Virus record (IMG/VR): IMGVR_UViG_3300025168_000013
Span: 1 to 45,484 of that record
Source of the DNA: a virus
DNA length: 45,484 nt
Direction: 5' to 3' (one strand)
Of this stretch, positions 34,326-40,779 are shown one piece after another; positions within the stretch are counted from its first letter, which is position 1; every line of letters begins with the position of its first letter. The translations under genes were made by a program, and so were the position numbers. The notes under the pieces are model-generated. The model saw only the letters and a program-made list of their open reading frames with translations. It was not told the origin of the DNA and made no database searches.

Positions 34326-35755
34326 TAGTAATCAAGCTCTGCTATTTGACATCCAATCCATTGCGCTACGTTTACTGTCACAGCATTGCCACATTGCTTG
34401 TATCGCTGTGCATCTGAGATCGGCACTTCCACACCGGCATCCGTTATGCCGATAGCTGTGTGGTTGTCGGGGAATCCCTGGAGACGCTCACATTCTTTCG
34501 GAGTTAATCTCCGAGGCACTGTGCCTACATAGTATGTGAGTTCATTACCGGCGTTGGCTCCTGGTCTGCTTGTCCCAGCACCACTGGCGAGCAATGGGCC
34601 AACGTCCACATGGTGTGTCTCAGCGCTTGAGATATAGTTTTGCAGCTTGGCTCCCGGTTGTGCCAACAATGACCCAGCGGTCTGTCCATCACCACCAACC
34701 AATCTGACCTCATGCCTATCGTTCTGCTGGAAGGCTACTGCATGTGGACCCCTGGATATGAGCGTGGGCATCGTTTCCGTTTCTTCGATGTACGGATCCC
34801 TTTGCGCATTCTTGCCAGCATTGAATGCACTTCTGTCTATGACCGTGGGCGGCTTGTGATGGAACAGGCCAGGAACATCACCCGCACATAGGGTTGGGCT
34901 AGGATCTCCTTCCTTGCCAATTCCGACCCCTTGCCGATTCAGCGCAGACTTTTCTGTTGTGCGTGTGGCGTTGCGTAAATCTAGAGGCACTACCAGATCT
35001 ACATCAGTGCCCTTGTGTTGAACAGCACGTTGGGTGCTGGCAACCTCACTTGGTTTGTAATTGGAAAAGCCACCACCCCGATAAAAAGCTGGAGCTATTC
35101 TGACGGGTCTGACGCTATCCGTCGGTCCAGAGCCTCTTCTAGGCTTTTCGGAATCTCCTTCCCCCTGTCCTGCGCTCTCCGCTTGATTCCCTTGCAAGCC
35201 TTGGCGCTCAAGAAATACTTCGGGTGTGGGTCCGTCTCCAGAATATCCGATAATGAAGACTCGACGCCTTCGTTGGGGGACACCGAAAAATCTGCTGTCC
35301 AGCACTCGCCATTGTGCACTGAACCCCAACTCTTCCAAGCCCCGGAGTACGAAGGCAAAATCTTTTCCTTGGTTAGAGGAAAACAAGCCAGGGACATTTT
35401 CGATAATGCACCATGTGGGAGTAAGCTCACCAAGGATGCGATGGAACTCATTCCAGAGTCCACTCCTTTCTCCAGAAAGTCCCTTACGATTCCCTGCCAC
35501 TGATAAGTCCTGGCAGGGGAACCCGCCATGGATGAGGTCTGGTCTTTCAAGAACATGTCTTCCTGCATCGTTGTCTCCCCCGACGCTTCTAACGTCTTCA
35601 TAGATTTGTGTGTCCGGCCAGTTCTTGCGTAATACGCTCCTGGCATATTTGTCGTACTCTACTTGCCATATTGTTTTAAAGCATTGTGTTTTTTCGAGCC
35701 CCATGTCCAGGCCACCTACTCCTGAGAACAGGGATCCGACAGTCATAGGCTTCAT
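34325..35755 (-). CDS. DNA (cytosine-5) methyltransferase
   Basis: The 476-residue enzyme transfers methyl from S-adenosylmethionine to cytosine C5. Motifs are complete: FSGVGGLD (10-17, cofactor), GGFPCQ with catalytic C81, ENV (119-121), QRRRRVFIIG (161-170), then a long variable target-recognition region (about 180-410) and the closing LTPKECERLQGFP and QCGNAVTVNVA. ATG 35755 is preferred over an upstream ATG at 35815 because GGGAGAA lies 6-7 bases before it and it shares one base with the upstream stop (TAATG). No partner endonuclease is encoded, so it probably protects phage DNA from host restriction. An overlapping frame is open inside it. Confidence 0.93.
   Translation of the reverse strand: MKPMTVGSLFSGVGGLDMGLEKTQCFKTIWQVEYDKYARSVLRKNWPDTQIYEDVRSVGGDNDAGRHVLERPDLIHGGFPCQDLSVAGNRKGLSGERSGLWNEFHRILGELTPTWCIIENVPGLFSSNQGKDFAFVLRGLEELGFSAQWRVLDSRFFGVPQRRRRVFIIGYSGDGPTPEVFLERQGLQGNQAESAGQGEGDSEKPRRGSGPTDSVRPVRIAPAFYRGGGFSNYKPSEVASTQRAVQHKGTDVDLVVPLDLRNATRTTEKSALNRQGVGIGKEGDPSPTLCAGDVPGLFHHKPPTVIDRSAFNAGKNAQRDPYIEETETMPTLISRGPHAVAFQQNDRHEVRLVGGDGQTAGSLLAQPGAKLQNYISSAETHHVDVGPLLASGAGTSRPGANAGNELTYYVGTVPRRLTPKECERLQGFPDNHTAIGITDAGVEVPISDAQRYKQCGNAVTVNVAQWIGCQIAELDY
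35095..35646 (-). other. Overlapping ORF inside the methyltransferase gene (possible dual coding)
   Basis: A 183-codon frame shifted by one base relative to the methyltransferase is open from 35646 to 35095. Its product includes DFLEKGVDSGMSSIASLVSL and, near the end, SLSDILETDPHPKYFLSAKA followed by KGIKRRAQDRGKEIPKSLEEAL. I recall very similar sequences annotated as separate proteins in many phages that carry C5 methyltransferases. That may reflect a real overprinted gene or only the echo of conserved methyltransferase codons. No clear ribosome site precedes ATG 35646; internal Met codons are alternatives. Reported as an open question. Confidence 0.3.
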
Positions 35756-35940
35756 TATTTTCTCCCACGGTGAAGGGTGCTGCAATGTAGCGAACAGTAC
35801 TTTCGCTTGAGCCATCGCTTCCAGGTTTCATTTTTCGCCTTCTTATACTCTATGTCACAGGCAATACACCTCTTCGCAAGCATTGAAGGCGGTATTTTTG
35901 GGTCTGTTTTTTTAGGTCTTCCCGGTGGCCTAATCATCAT
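35755..35940 (-). CDS. Small Cys-rich protein with AT-hook-like N-terminus
   Basis: The 61-residue product begins MMIRPPGRPKK, matching the G-R-P core with flanking basic residues of an AT-hook, and has four cysteines spaced as a zinc site (C25-x2-C28, C49-x3-C53). It is very basic. It overlaps the end of the RusA-like gene by 11 bases and shares one base with the methyltransferase start, so all three are co-translated. DNA binding is a reasonable inference. The partner is unknown. Confidence 0.6.
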   Translation of the reverse strand: MMIRPPGRPKKTDPKIPPSMLAKRCIACDIEYKKAKNETWKRWLKRKYCSLHCSTLHRGRK

Positions 35941-36304
35941 TCGGCTCTAGCCTTATGTAGAGTCTTTGATTTTTTCGATCTATCTGTTGGGTTGGCATTT
36001 TTTTCCATTCAAGAACGTCTGGGCCATCGTCTACAATGTACCCATTCAGTGTCAGCCAGTCGAGTGGCCACTTCAGCCTAGCAAACAAATTGTCGTGGTC
36101 CATCTTGTTCCATAGATAAAAATCTGCAGCTATGTATACCTTCTCCATGGGTGGATCTTCGTGAGGTCGGTGGAGGATATCTGCAACGCCCATCCACAAA
36201 TCTTTTTTTGATTTTTTTGTGCGCCAATGCCACCGGCTGTTAGCGATGTTTGGTGGTAAAGGGAATGCCAAACCAACGATGCCGCCTTTGTATTCTATAC
36301 TCAT
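35930..36304 (-). CDS. rusA: RusA-like Holliday-junction endonuclease
   Basis: This 124-residue protein matches the usual 120-residue size of RusA resolvases. Key acidic residues are in the expected order: KMDHDNLFARLKWPLDWL (residues 67-84, D69 and D71, with K79), then GYIVDDGPDVLEW (D92, D93). The N-terminus FPLPPNIANSRWHW matches the P-x-S-x-N-x-x-W-type entry of the family. RusA cuts branched DNA in replication and recombination intermediates. ATG 36304 is chosen over a far-upstream in-frame ATG at 36523, because GAGAGA lies close by and it shares one base with the preceding stop (TAATG). Confidence 0.85.
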   Translation of the reverse strand: MSIEYKGGIVGLAFPLPPNIANSRWHWRTKKSKKDLWMGVADILHRPHEDPPMEKVYIAADFYLWNKMDHDNLFARLKWPLDWLTLNGYIVDDGPDVLEWKKMPTQQIDRKNQRLYIRLEPNDD

Positions 36305-36552
36305 TAATTGTCTCTCTTCATTTCTTCTACCATTTGAATGCAATAGGCGAGACTGTCTGGAGAGTTGAGGCGTGGCAATGGGAACTCTGGACCCACAACC
36401 ACAGTGGTGGGTTGTCCTGTGTGCGCCATGGCTTGTATCTGATGCAGTTCTGCCAAGGCATAACGCATCGTCATCATGTGGGATGCCAGAACTAATGTCC
36501 CACCGGTCAAAATATAAAAACATATTCTAGCTACTCTGTCTAAATCAATCAT
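36304..36552 (-). CDS. Small membrane protein, hypothetical
   Basis: The 82-residue protein has one likely membrane helix at about residues 8-30 (ARICFYILTGGTLVLASHMM), followed by a polar helix and a Pro-containing linker. AAGGAGAT lies about 5 bases before ATG 36552, a strong ribosome site. It overlaps the upstream gene by 8 bases and the downstream RusA gene by one. No family is recognised. Its place in a DNA-metabolism operon gives no direct clue. Confidence 0.6.
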   Translation of the reverse strand: MIDLDRVARICFYILTGGTLVLASHMMTMRYALAELHQIQAMAHTGQPTTVVVGPEFPLPRLNSPDSLAYCIQMVEEMKRDN

Positions 36553-36868
36553 GTGATCTCCTTGTCCATAATTCCTGGTAGTGTTCTGCTCTGTCTCTTA
36601 CTGATTGTTTGGTCCTTCCATATTTTTTTTCAAACTTTTCCTCTGGCAGTTCATCAAAGTCCTTATGTGCCAAAAATTGAAGAGGTACTATGTCCTGGTA
36701 TGTACCCCCTGCTCCTCTTGATTTCATGTGTGCATTGTGAATAGAAACAACTTTGCAAGTAAGCTCACAGGGCAAGGTGCGAATCCAAGCAATGCGTTCC
36801 TCGCTGTGCCAATGCTTTAGAAAGCGTTCCTTTTTTCTTTCACGTTTGCGTTGCTTTGTAGATTTCAC
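36545..36868 (-). CDS. HNH-like nuclease-related protein (YbcO/NinG-like)
   Basis: The 107-residue product has a very basic N-terminus (KQRKRERKKERFLKHW) and then a pattern of small HNH or recombination nucleases: PCELTC (C34, C38), H44, AH at 46-47, SRGAGG near 50, QDIVPL (D59, P62), H68 and F-x-x-x-YG near 79-84. The usual second Cys-His-His group is reduced to QFLAH, so activity is uncertain. The start is GTG 36868. Beside RusA, SSB and a RecB-like nuclease it fits a recombination module. Confidence 0.55.
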   Translation of the reverse strand: MKSTKQRKRERKKERFLKHWHSEERIAWIRTLPCELTCKVVSIHNAHMKSRGAGGTYQDIVPLQFLAHKDFDELPEEKFEKKYGRTKQSVRDRAEHYQELWTRRSHD

Positions 36869-36869
36869 C

Positions 36870-37286
36870 TTATCTTTCTAGTTTACTGAGCGTGTTGTAA
36901 TGATGTAAAGCGTGAGCATCCCACTCAAGTTCACTCTTCACTGCCCAGTAGTCACTGCGTAGTCTCTCTCTATTCTCTATGGCCACTGCCATCCCTTTAA
37001 TGTGATTAGCATACCGAGGGTCAGCACGACTGAGGCGATCAAGTTTAGCTTCGGATAAATTTTGGCTAGCATTGATGGTCGAGATCTCACTGCCGATTCT
37101 GGCTAGCAGGATTTTCCTTTCATGGTCCATCTGGAAAGCGACACCTTCGGCCTCAGCTTTTTTTCTTCCTATGACTTCGAGCTTCTCGATATTGGCGTAA
37201 GGTGAGGTGGTATAGTTGCTGTCTATGAGTTCCCTCACTACCCCTGGGACACCATTTGTCCCAGGGGCTTGATCTTCGTAACTCAT
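36870..37286 (-). CDS. Conserved-looking helical protein in the recombination module
   Basis: A 138-residue helical protein (KLEVIGRKKAEAEGVAFQMD near 34-53, LLARIGSEISTINASQNLS, and a C-terminal segment ending SDYWAVKSELEWDAHALHHY). It shares its first base with the SSB stop (TAATG), so it is made with SSB. I do not recognise the family by name. The position between SSB-like and HNH-like genes suggests a role in replication or recombination, for example a recombination accessory protein. Confidence 0.6.
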   Translation of the reverse strand: MSYEDQAPGTNGVPGVVRELIDSNYTTSPYANIEKLEVIGRKKAEAEGVAFQMDHERKILLARIGSEISTINASQNLSEAKLDRLSRADPRYANHIKGMAVAIENRERLRSDYWAVKSELEWDAHALHHYNTLSKLER

Positions 37287-37798
37287 TAAAACGGAAGATC
37301 GTCTGTGACTGGAGCCAAGTCCAAGGCTTTAATGACCGCCTCATTAGACGTTGGCTTGGGTGCTTCTTTAGGTGGTGGAGTCTTAAGCACCTGAAACAAG
37401 CTGTACTGGCGCTGAGGGTTCTTAGCCGACGCCCTCTTGCCCAGAAACTCAAAATAGACATACTCGTCTCGGTGTTCATCTTTGACCAAGGGCTTGTCAT
37501 TGTTGTCTTTCATTGTAGCAAAATTCATTGACACGTTGCACCTACTACCAGGCTCAATCTTAACGTTGTTTTTGTCGGTTAAGTTATCGCTAGTTTTGAA
37601 CACCTCTAGCTCAACGTTGGGTCCATAGTCTTTCTCCCAAATGTCTACCACCTTGCCATGGATAAATGCGTGGCCGTCGGCTGGCCACTTAACAAATGGT
37701 GCTGTGGTAAAGTTGGATGTGCCATTGTCAGTGGCGGCACCCTGGGAGTCACCCAATTCTGTGGCCCCTTGTTGTTTCAACTCGTCTATATAGCTCAC
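37286..37798 (-). CDS. Single-stranded DNA-binding protein (SSB-like)
   Basis: The 170-residue protein ends in VTDDLPF, close to the acidic DD-x-PF tail that bacterial and phage SSBs use to recruit repair proteins. The preceding Pro/Ala/Lys-rich linker (KTPPPKEAPKPTSNEAV near 137-153) is typical of an SSB linker. The N-terminal 135 residues are beta-rich (KWPADGHAFIHGKVVDIWEK near 37-56), consistent with an OB fold though diverged from canonical SSB. It shares one base with the RecB-like gene stop upstream. SSB would coat ssDNA during phage replication and recombination. Confidence 0.75.
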   Translation of the reverse strand: MSYIDELKQQGATELGDSQGAATDNGTSNFTTAPFVKWPADGHAFIHGKVVDIWEKDYGPNVELEVFKTSDNLTDKNNVKIEPGSRCNVSMNFATMKDNNDKPLVKDEHRDEYVYFEFLGKRASAKNPQRQYSLFQVLKTPPPKEAPKPTSNEAVIKALDLAPVTDDLPF

Positions 37799-38685
37799 TA
37801 TTTGTTCCCCTCTGTTGAAGTAACAATTCCCTCTGCGAAAATCTGTCGTGTTGGTGTCTTGCCTTTAAATGTACTCGTCTCTTTCAGAAATTTTGTCATA
37901 AAGTCTGCTGCCCGAAACGTCCTATATAAATGCTGGTGCTGATCAGGAGCAATTTCATGGAGTGTTGCCTTGTTAGGCTCGACATGAACTAGCCCTAGCC
38001 TCTCAGCGTAAGATCGATGGAAAGGAATGACCTTGCCTTCCCATACTTGGGTGGCTCCTTCTTGCACTACTTTCTTGCTGACGATAGCGAACTCAGCATT
38101 CTGGTAGGCGATCTGCTGGATAGCATGTTCTGGGTAGATCCCAGAGCTTGTCTTGTAATCAAGAATCCAGGTCTGACCATTGGAGTCAATTTCCCATAAA
38201 TCCAATGTGCCAGCATAGTTTAAGGTTGGGTTAAAAATCGTCATCTCTGTCGCTAGGGGCTTACTATTTCTTTCTTGGAGAAATTTGGCGGCAGCCCTTG
38301 AGCAAGCCAATTCGTCCTCGGTGAGATCTTCTGGAATTGGGTCACCATTCACCAGTGCTTCCAAGGTGTTGTGGACGGCAGTTCCTCTGGCACCAGCCGC
38401 ATCTCTCTTAGAGTCCGGATGCGATTTCAGAAGTTTGATTTTGTCCTCTTGGGTGGGCAGATCTTTCCATAAATCAATGTGGCGCACGGCAAACTCAGCT
38501 ACCATTTTTGCCTTCCAAGCAGCCAGCCAAGGTTTGGCGATTCCACCACCAGTGATAGATGTGGTCCTACGATAGTGCTTGCCAGCGATGTGGTAGCCAT
38601 AGCGATCTAACTTGACATCAACAGTGTCAGCACTCTCTAATTCTTCTTTGATTCCTGCGATAAAGTCTTTTTGCGGATTAGTCAT
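37798..38685 (-). CDS. RecB/Cas4-type PD-(D/E)XK exonuclease
   Basis: The 295-residue product has the motif order of RecB-like nucleases: GTAVHNTLEALV (H105), a Glu near 147, AGTLDLWE (D162), ILDYKTSS (D176 and K178, the D-x-K core) and the helix QQIAYQNAEF supplying Q-x-x-x-Y (Q190, Y194). No cysteine cluster is evident. The size matches phage exonucleases that resect double-strand ends for single-strand annealing recombination. No RecT or Erf annealing protein is recognisable, so a neighbour may fill that role. The start overlaps the upstream gene by 8 bases. Confidence 0.8.
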   Translation of the reverse strand: MTNPQKDFIAGIKEELESADTVDVKLDRYGYHIAGKHYRRTTSITGGGIAKPWLAAWKAKMVAEFAVRHIDLWKDLPTQEDKIKLLKSHPDSKRDAAGARGTAVHNTLEALVNGDPIPEDLTEDELACSRAAAKFLQERNSKPLATEMTIFNPTLNYAGTLDLWEIDSNGQTWILDYKTSSGIYPEHAIQQIAYQNAEFAIVSKKVVQEGATQVWEGKVIPFHRSYAERLGLVHVEPNKATLHEIAPDQHQHLYRTFRAADFMTKFLKETSTFKGKTPTRQIFAEGIVTSTEGNK

Positions 38686-38890
38686 TTGAATCTCCTGAAT
38701 ATGGTGGAAGGATGGGACGAAATAGATCTGCTACTTTTTGGTAAAGTTCGGGAGTGTCCACCCTACTACATATCAAGTGGACACTGTCTCCTAATGCGAC
38801 AGTGATCAGATGGTCTGATTCTGTTCTACTCAGGGTTGCTTTGATCTTGTCATCTGTCTGAAGGTGAACGTAGACGTTGCTAATAGACAT
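38678..38890 (-). CDS. Hypothetical 70-residue protein
   Basis: From ATG 38890 the product is a small strand-helix protein (NVYVHLQTDDKIKATLSRTE; VDTPELYQKVADLFRPILPP near 44-63). The start overlaps the end of the membrane protein gene upstream by 11 bases. A longer in-frame version from 38977 is possible but would lie entirely over the neighbouring gene. No family is recognised. Confidence 0.55.
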   Translation of the reverse strand: MSISNVYVHLQTDDKIKATLSRTESDHLITVALGDSVHLICSRVDTPELYQKVADLFRPILPPYSGDSND

Positions 38891-39146
38891 TGGGTGACCC
38901 CTTAGAAGCCTTCGGCCCAGGAAGCGACCTTCTGGAGCTTTCGCTTTCCATCTCTCCATAGGGCCACCCAATGCCATAAAAATCTAACAGTGCTTCGATG
39001 CTTATTAAAAATGTGAAGAGACATGTTGCTAGTAGTATTATTGTGAAGATCGATCCAAACACAGCAAGTGTTGTGGTGATATCGGAAACCATCAAGCATC
39101 CAAATGCGATGGCTAAGACCCTGCCACTAAGCTTTATGAACAACAT
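38880..39146 (-). CDS. Small membrane protein, hypothetical
   Basis: The 88-residue product has two adjacent hydrophobic stretches (about 5-27 and 28-52, including FGSIFTIILLATCLFTFLIS) and a polar, Ser/Pro-rich C-terminus. GGGAG lies about 5 bases before ATG 39146. It is the first gene after the regulatory gap 39147-39291 and starts the main recombination operon. Small phage membrane proteins in early operons sometimes block superinfection or alter host transport; nothing here shows which. Confidence 0.6.
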   Translation of the reverse strand: MLFIKLSGRVLAIAFGCLMVSDITTTLAVFGSIFTIILLATCLFTFLISIEALLDFYGIGWPYGEMESESSRRSLPGPKASKGSPNVY

Positions 39147-39172
39147 ATACTCTCCCTACGAAGGTGTAAGCT

Positions 39173-39213
39173 TCGGACGAAAGCCCAGAAGCACTAATCG
39201 GACGAAAGCCCAG
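39173..39213. repeat. Two 16-base direct repeats upstream of the membrane gene
   Basis: TCGGACGAAAGCCCAG occurs at 39173-39188 and again at 39198-39213, a 25-base period. They lie 27-67 bases upstream of the leftward start at 39146, where operators or repeated promoter elements are expected. No good sigma70 -10 box was found beside them. Confidence 0.7.
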
Positions 39214-39235
39214 ACTAGTCGGTGAGAATTTTCAA

Positions 39236-39276
39236 TAGGGGTAACCGATCTCCCCTAGAGACTCCCAATGTGGGAG
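39236..39276 (-). promoter_or_regulatory. Two short hairpins after the Cys-rich protein gene
   Basis: CTCCC (39262-39266) and GGGAG (39272-39276) pair around AATGT. TAGGGG (39236-39241) and CCCCTA (39252-39257) form a second stem. On the minus strand both follow the stop of the gene at 39292 and precede the direct repeats. Neither is followed by a T-run, so they are weak terminators or an attenuator-like leader for the downstream operon. Confidence 0.4.
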
Positions 39277-39291
39277 CCTTTCATCGTTTAT

Positions 39292-39897
39292 TTAGTTAAT
39301 GTATCCCATCATATTATCTAGCTTGTGCTTCTCTTCTGCCTCAAAAATAAAAGTGTAAAGCTCATCTTCGCTGACCAACTCATATGCTTCGTCTAGTCTC
39401 TTGTCGAGTGCATCTCTTTGGCCTTGGGGTATGTACTCCCCATTCACACGACCATCATTGATGAGTATTGTTTTGCCACCACCATTGGAAAGATGAGGCT
39501 GAAAGGCCTTGTCTAGACATCTGTGGCCATTCTGGTTGTGCCACACCTGTGTAGAGAAGCCATCGTCTGGATGCCAGTTGAAATTCAAAGCCTGAAGCTC
39601 GTACACCCAAGCCTCTACATCGCCAGAGCTTTTCAGTGGGCTAAAGGCAAATTCCCAAGCCTCGACCTCTGCTCTTAGTAAGGATTGGTTGTGATTGAAC
39701 CTTTGGTCTCCAAAACCTTGTTTGCATGGAATGCAGACTTTCTTATTTGTCGTTCCATGGACATAGTGAATCTTGTCGTAGTCTTTACAGCCGAACTCAC
39801 CACCACGCTCATTGTCATATGTAACGTGAGGGATGATCGTCCCACATATCCCACACTGTACGTCATTGGGGTTGGTTTCTTGTGCTGTTGTAGTCAT
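39292..39897 (-). CDS. Cys-rich zinc-binding-type protein, first leftward gene
   Basis: The 201-residue protein has an N-terminal zinc-ribbon-like part: QCGICG (C15, C18), C37 and CIPC (C55, C58). The rest is acidic and aromatic (NFNWHPDDGFSTQVWHNQNG near 109-128), with a Glu-rich helical end. No enzyme motif is recognised. AAGGAAAG precedes ATG 39897. It faces the initiator gene across the divergent control region and is separated from the next leftward gene by hairpins and repeats, so it may be an immediate-early gene. A host-takeover or regulatory role is only a guess. Confidence 0.6.
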   Translation of the reverse strand: MTTTAQETNPNDVQCGICGTIIPHVTYDNERGGEFGCKDYDKIHYVHGTTNKKVCIPCKQGFGDQRFNHNQSLLRAEVEAWEFAFSPLKSSGDVEAWVYELQALNFNWHPDDGFSTQVWHNQNGHRCLDKAFQPHLSNGGGKTILINDGRVNGEYIPQGQRDALDKRLDEAYELVSEDELYTFIFEAEEKHKLDNMMGYIN

Positions 39898-39961
39898 TTG
39901 TTTCTTTCCTTAATTGAAGGTGTTTTTGTAACACATCAAAATTTACGAAGAAAACTAGGAT

Positions 39962-39975
39962 AGGGCAATAGCCCT
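39962..39975. promoter_or_regulatory. Palindrome AGGGCAATAGCCCT, possible operator
   Basis: This 14-base element is a near-perfect inverted repeat about 65 bases upstream of the leftward start at 39897. It matches the element at 34313-34326 in 13 of 14 bases. A candidate leftward promoter (TTGTTA, 17 bases, AATAAA on the minus strand between about 40014 and 39986) lies just upstream of it, so it would sit near the transcription start. The promoter is weakly supported. Confidence 0.45.
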
Positions 39976-40014
39976 CGCACCTAGATTTATTTTGGTGACA
40001 GAGTTATATAACAA

Positions 40015-40097
40015 TGTCCCCTGTCGGCAGTAGATGCCTGTCCGCTGTGTTCAAGAGAACCGACTGGAGCCTAGAACTCCGGGAAGCGACAGGGGCA
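40015..40097 (+). other. Branched inverted-repeat element upstream of the initiator gene (RNA structure or origin)
   Basis: CCCCTGTCG (40018-40026) pairs perfectly with CGACAGGGG (40087-40095). Inside lie three smaller stems: GCA 40027-40029 with TGC 40035-40037; GTTC 40049-40052 with GAAC 40057-40060, loop AAGA; and CTGGAG 40064-40069 with CTCCGG 40077-40082, seven-base loop. As RNA this is a multibranched fold; it is not a tRNA (no T-loop or anticodon arm). As DNA, CCTGTC occurs at 40020-40025 and 40037-40042 and inverted at 40088-40093, so initiator-binding repeats of an origin are possible. AT-rich DNA lies on its left. Confidence 0.5.
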
Positions 40098-40125
40098 CTT
40101 ATTCAATGCTTTTCTAGGAGGCAGT

Positions 40126-40779
40126 ATGATTGTGAAAATTACCAACTGGGATGTCTTCCAGCATTACCAGAACAGAAGGCCGCCGTGGATAAAGTTACAC
40201 AGGCAGCTACTTGAAAATAGACACTGGCATCAATTGGGTTCTGACGCTAGCAAGTTGCTAGTGGAGTGTTGGCTCATCGCTAGCGACAACAGCGATGGCA
40301 CTATCCACGATGAGCTAGAAGATTTGGCATTTCGGTTGCATCGTGATGCAACGACAATCTTGCCATTACTGCAAGAGCTTGTGGGACATGGGTTTATACA
40401 GATTGAGACTGATGATGCTAGTGAGGTGCTAGCAGAACGCTTGCAGGTTGCTGTACCAGAGACAGAGGGAGAGGGAGAGACAAAGAAGAGAGAGAGAGTT
40501 GTATACTCAGAATCTTTTGAAGAGTTGTGGCAGATACATCGAAGTGGAAGCAAAAAGAATGCACTCCCTTATTATAAAAAGGCAATAAAGATAGTCAGCC
40601 ATGAGGAGTTAAAGGATGCTCTGTTGAAGTACACAAGAACATTCAGCAAAGACTTCAAGGGTATGCATCTGTCTAGGTGGCTGAAAGATGAACGGTGGGA
40701 AGAACAAGAAGGTACTGGTCAGGCCACTACCTTTTTAACATTGCAGGGTTGGTCACCTCCAGCATTACAGGGGAAATAA
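40126..40779 (+). CDS. Replication initiator / helicase-loader type protein
   Basis: The 217-residue product begins ITNWDVFQHYQNRRPPWIKL, then has SKLLVECWLIASDNSDGTI and LLQELVGHGFIQI, matching the winged-helix N-terminus of phage replisome organisers. The C-terminal part (SESFEELWQIHRSGSKKNAL near 127-146; LSRWLKDERWEE near 189-200) is the short helical domain that follows in these proteins and contacts the helicase. AGGAGG lies 4 bases before ATG 40126. The next gene is a DnaB-type helicase whose ATG shares one base with this stop, supporting a loader/initiator role. It may bind the element at 40015-40097. Confidence 0.75.
   Translation: MIVKITNWDVFQHYQNRRPPWIKLHRQLLENRHWHQLGSDASKLLVECWLIASDNSDGTIHDELEDLAFRLHRDATTILPLLQELVGHGFIQIETDDASEVLAERLQVAVPETEGEGETKKRERVVYSESFEELWQIHRSGSKKNALPYYKKAIKIVSHEELKDALLKYTRTFSKDFKGMHLSRWLKDERWEEQEGTGQATTFLTLQGWSPPALQGK

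Noticed and set aside
39236-39276. Standard Rho-independent terminator
   Set aside because: The stems are short and not followed by a T-run on the minus strand; kept only as weak structure.
40015-40097. tRNA gene suggested by the cloverleaf-like folding
   Set aside because: No GTTC-R-A loop on a five-base arm, no anticodon stem with a seven-base loop in the right place, and no conserved D-arm bases.
40014-40214. 66-codon plus-strand frame in the divergent region
   Set aside because: It overlaps the structured element and the start of the initiator gene in another frame, with no ribosome site; the AGGAGG clearly serves ATG 40126.
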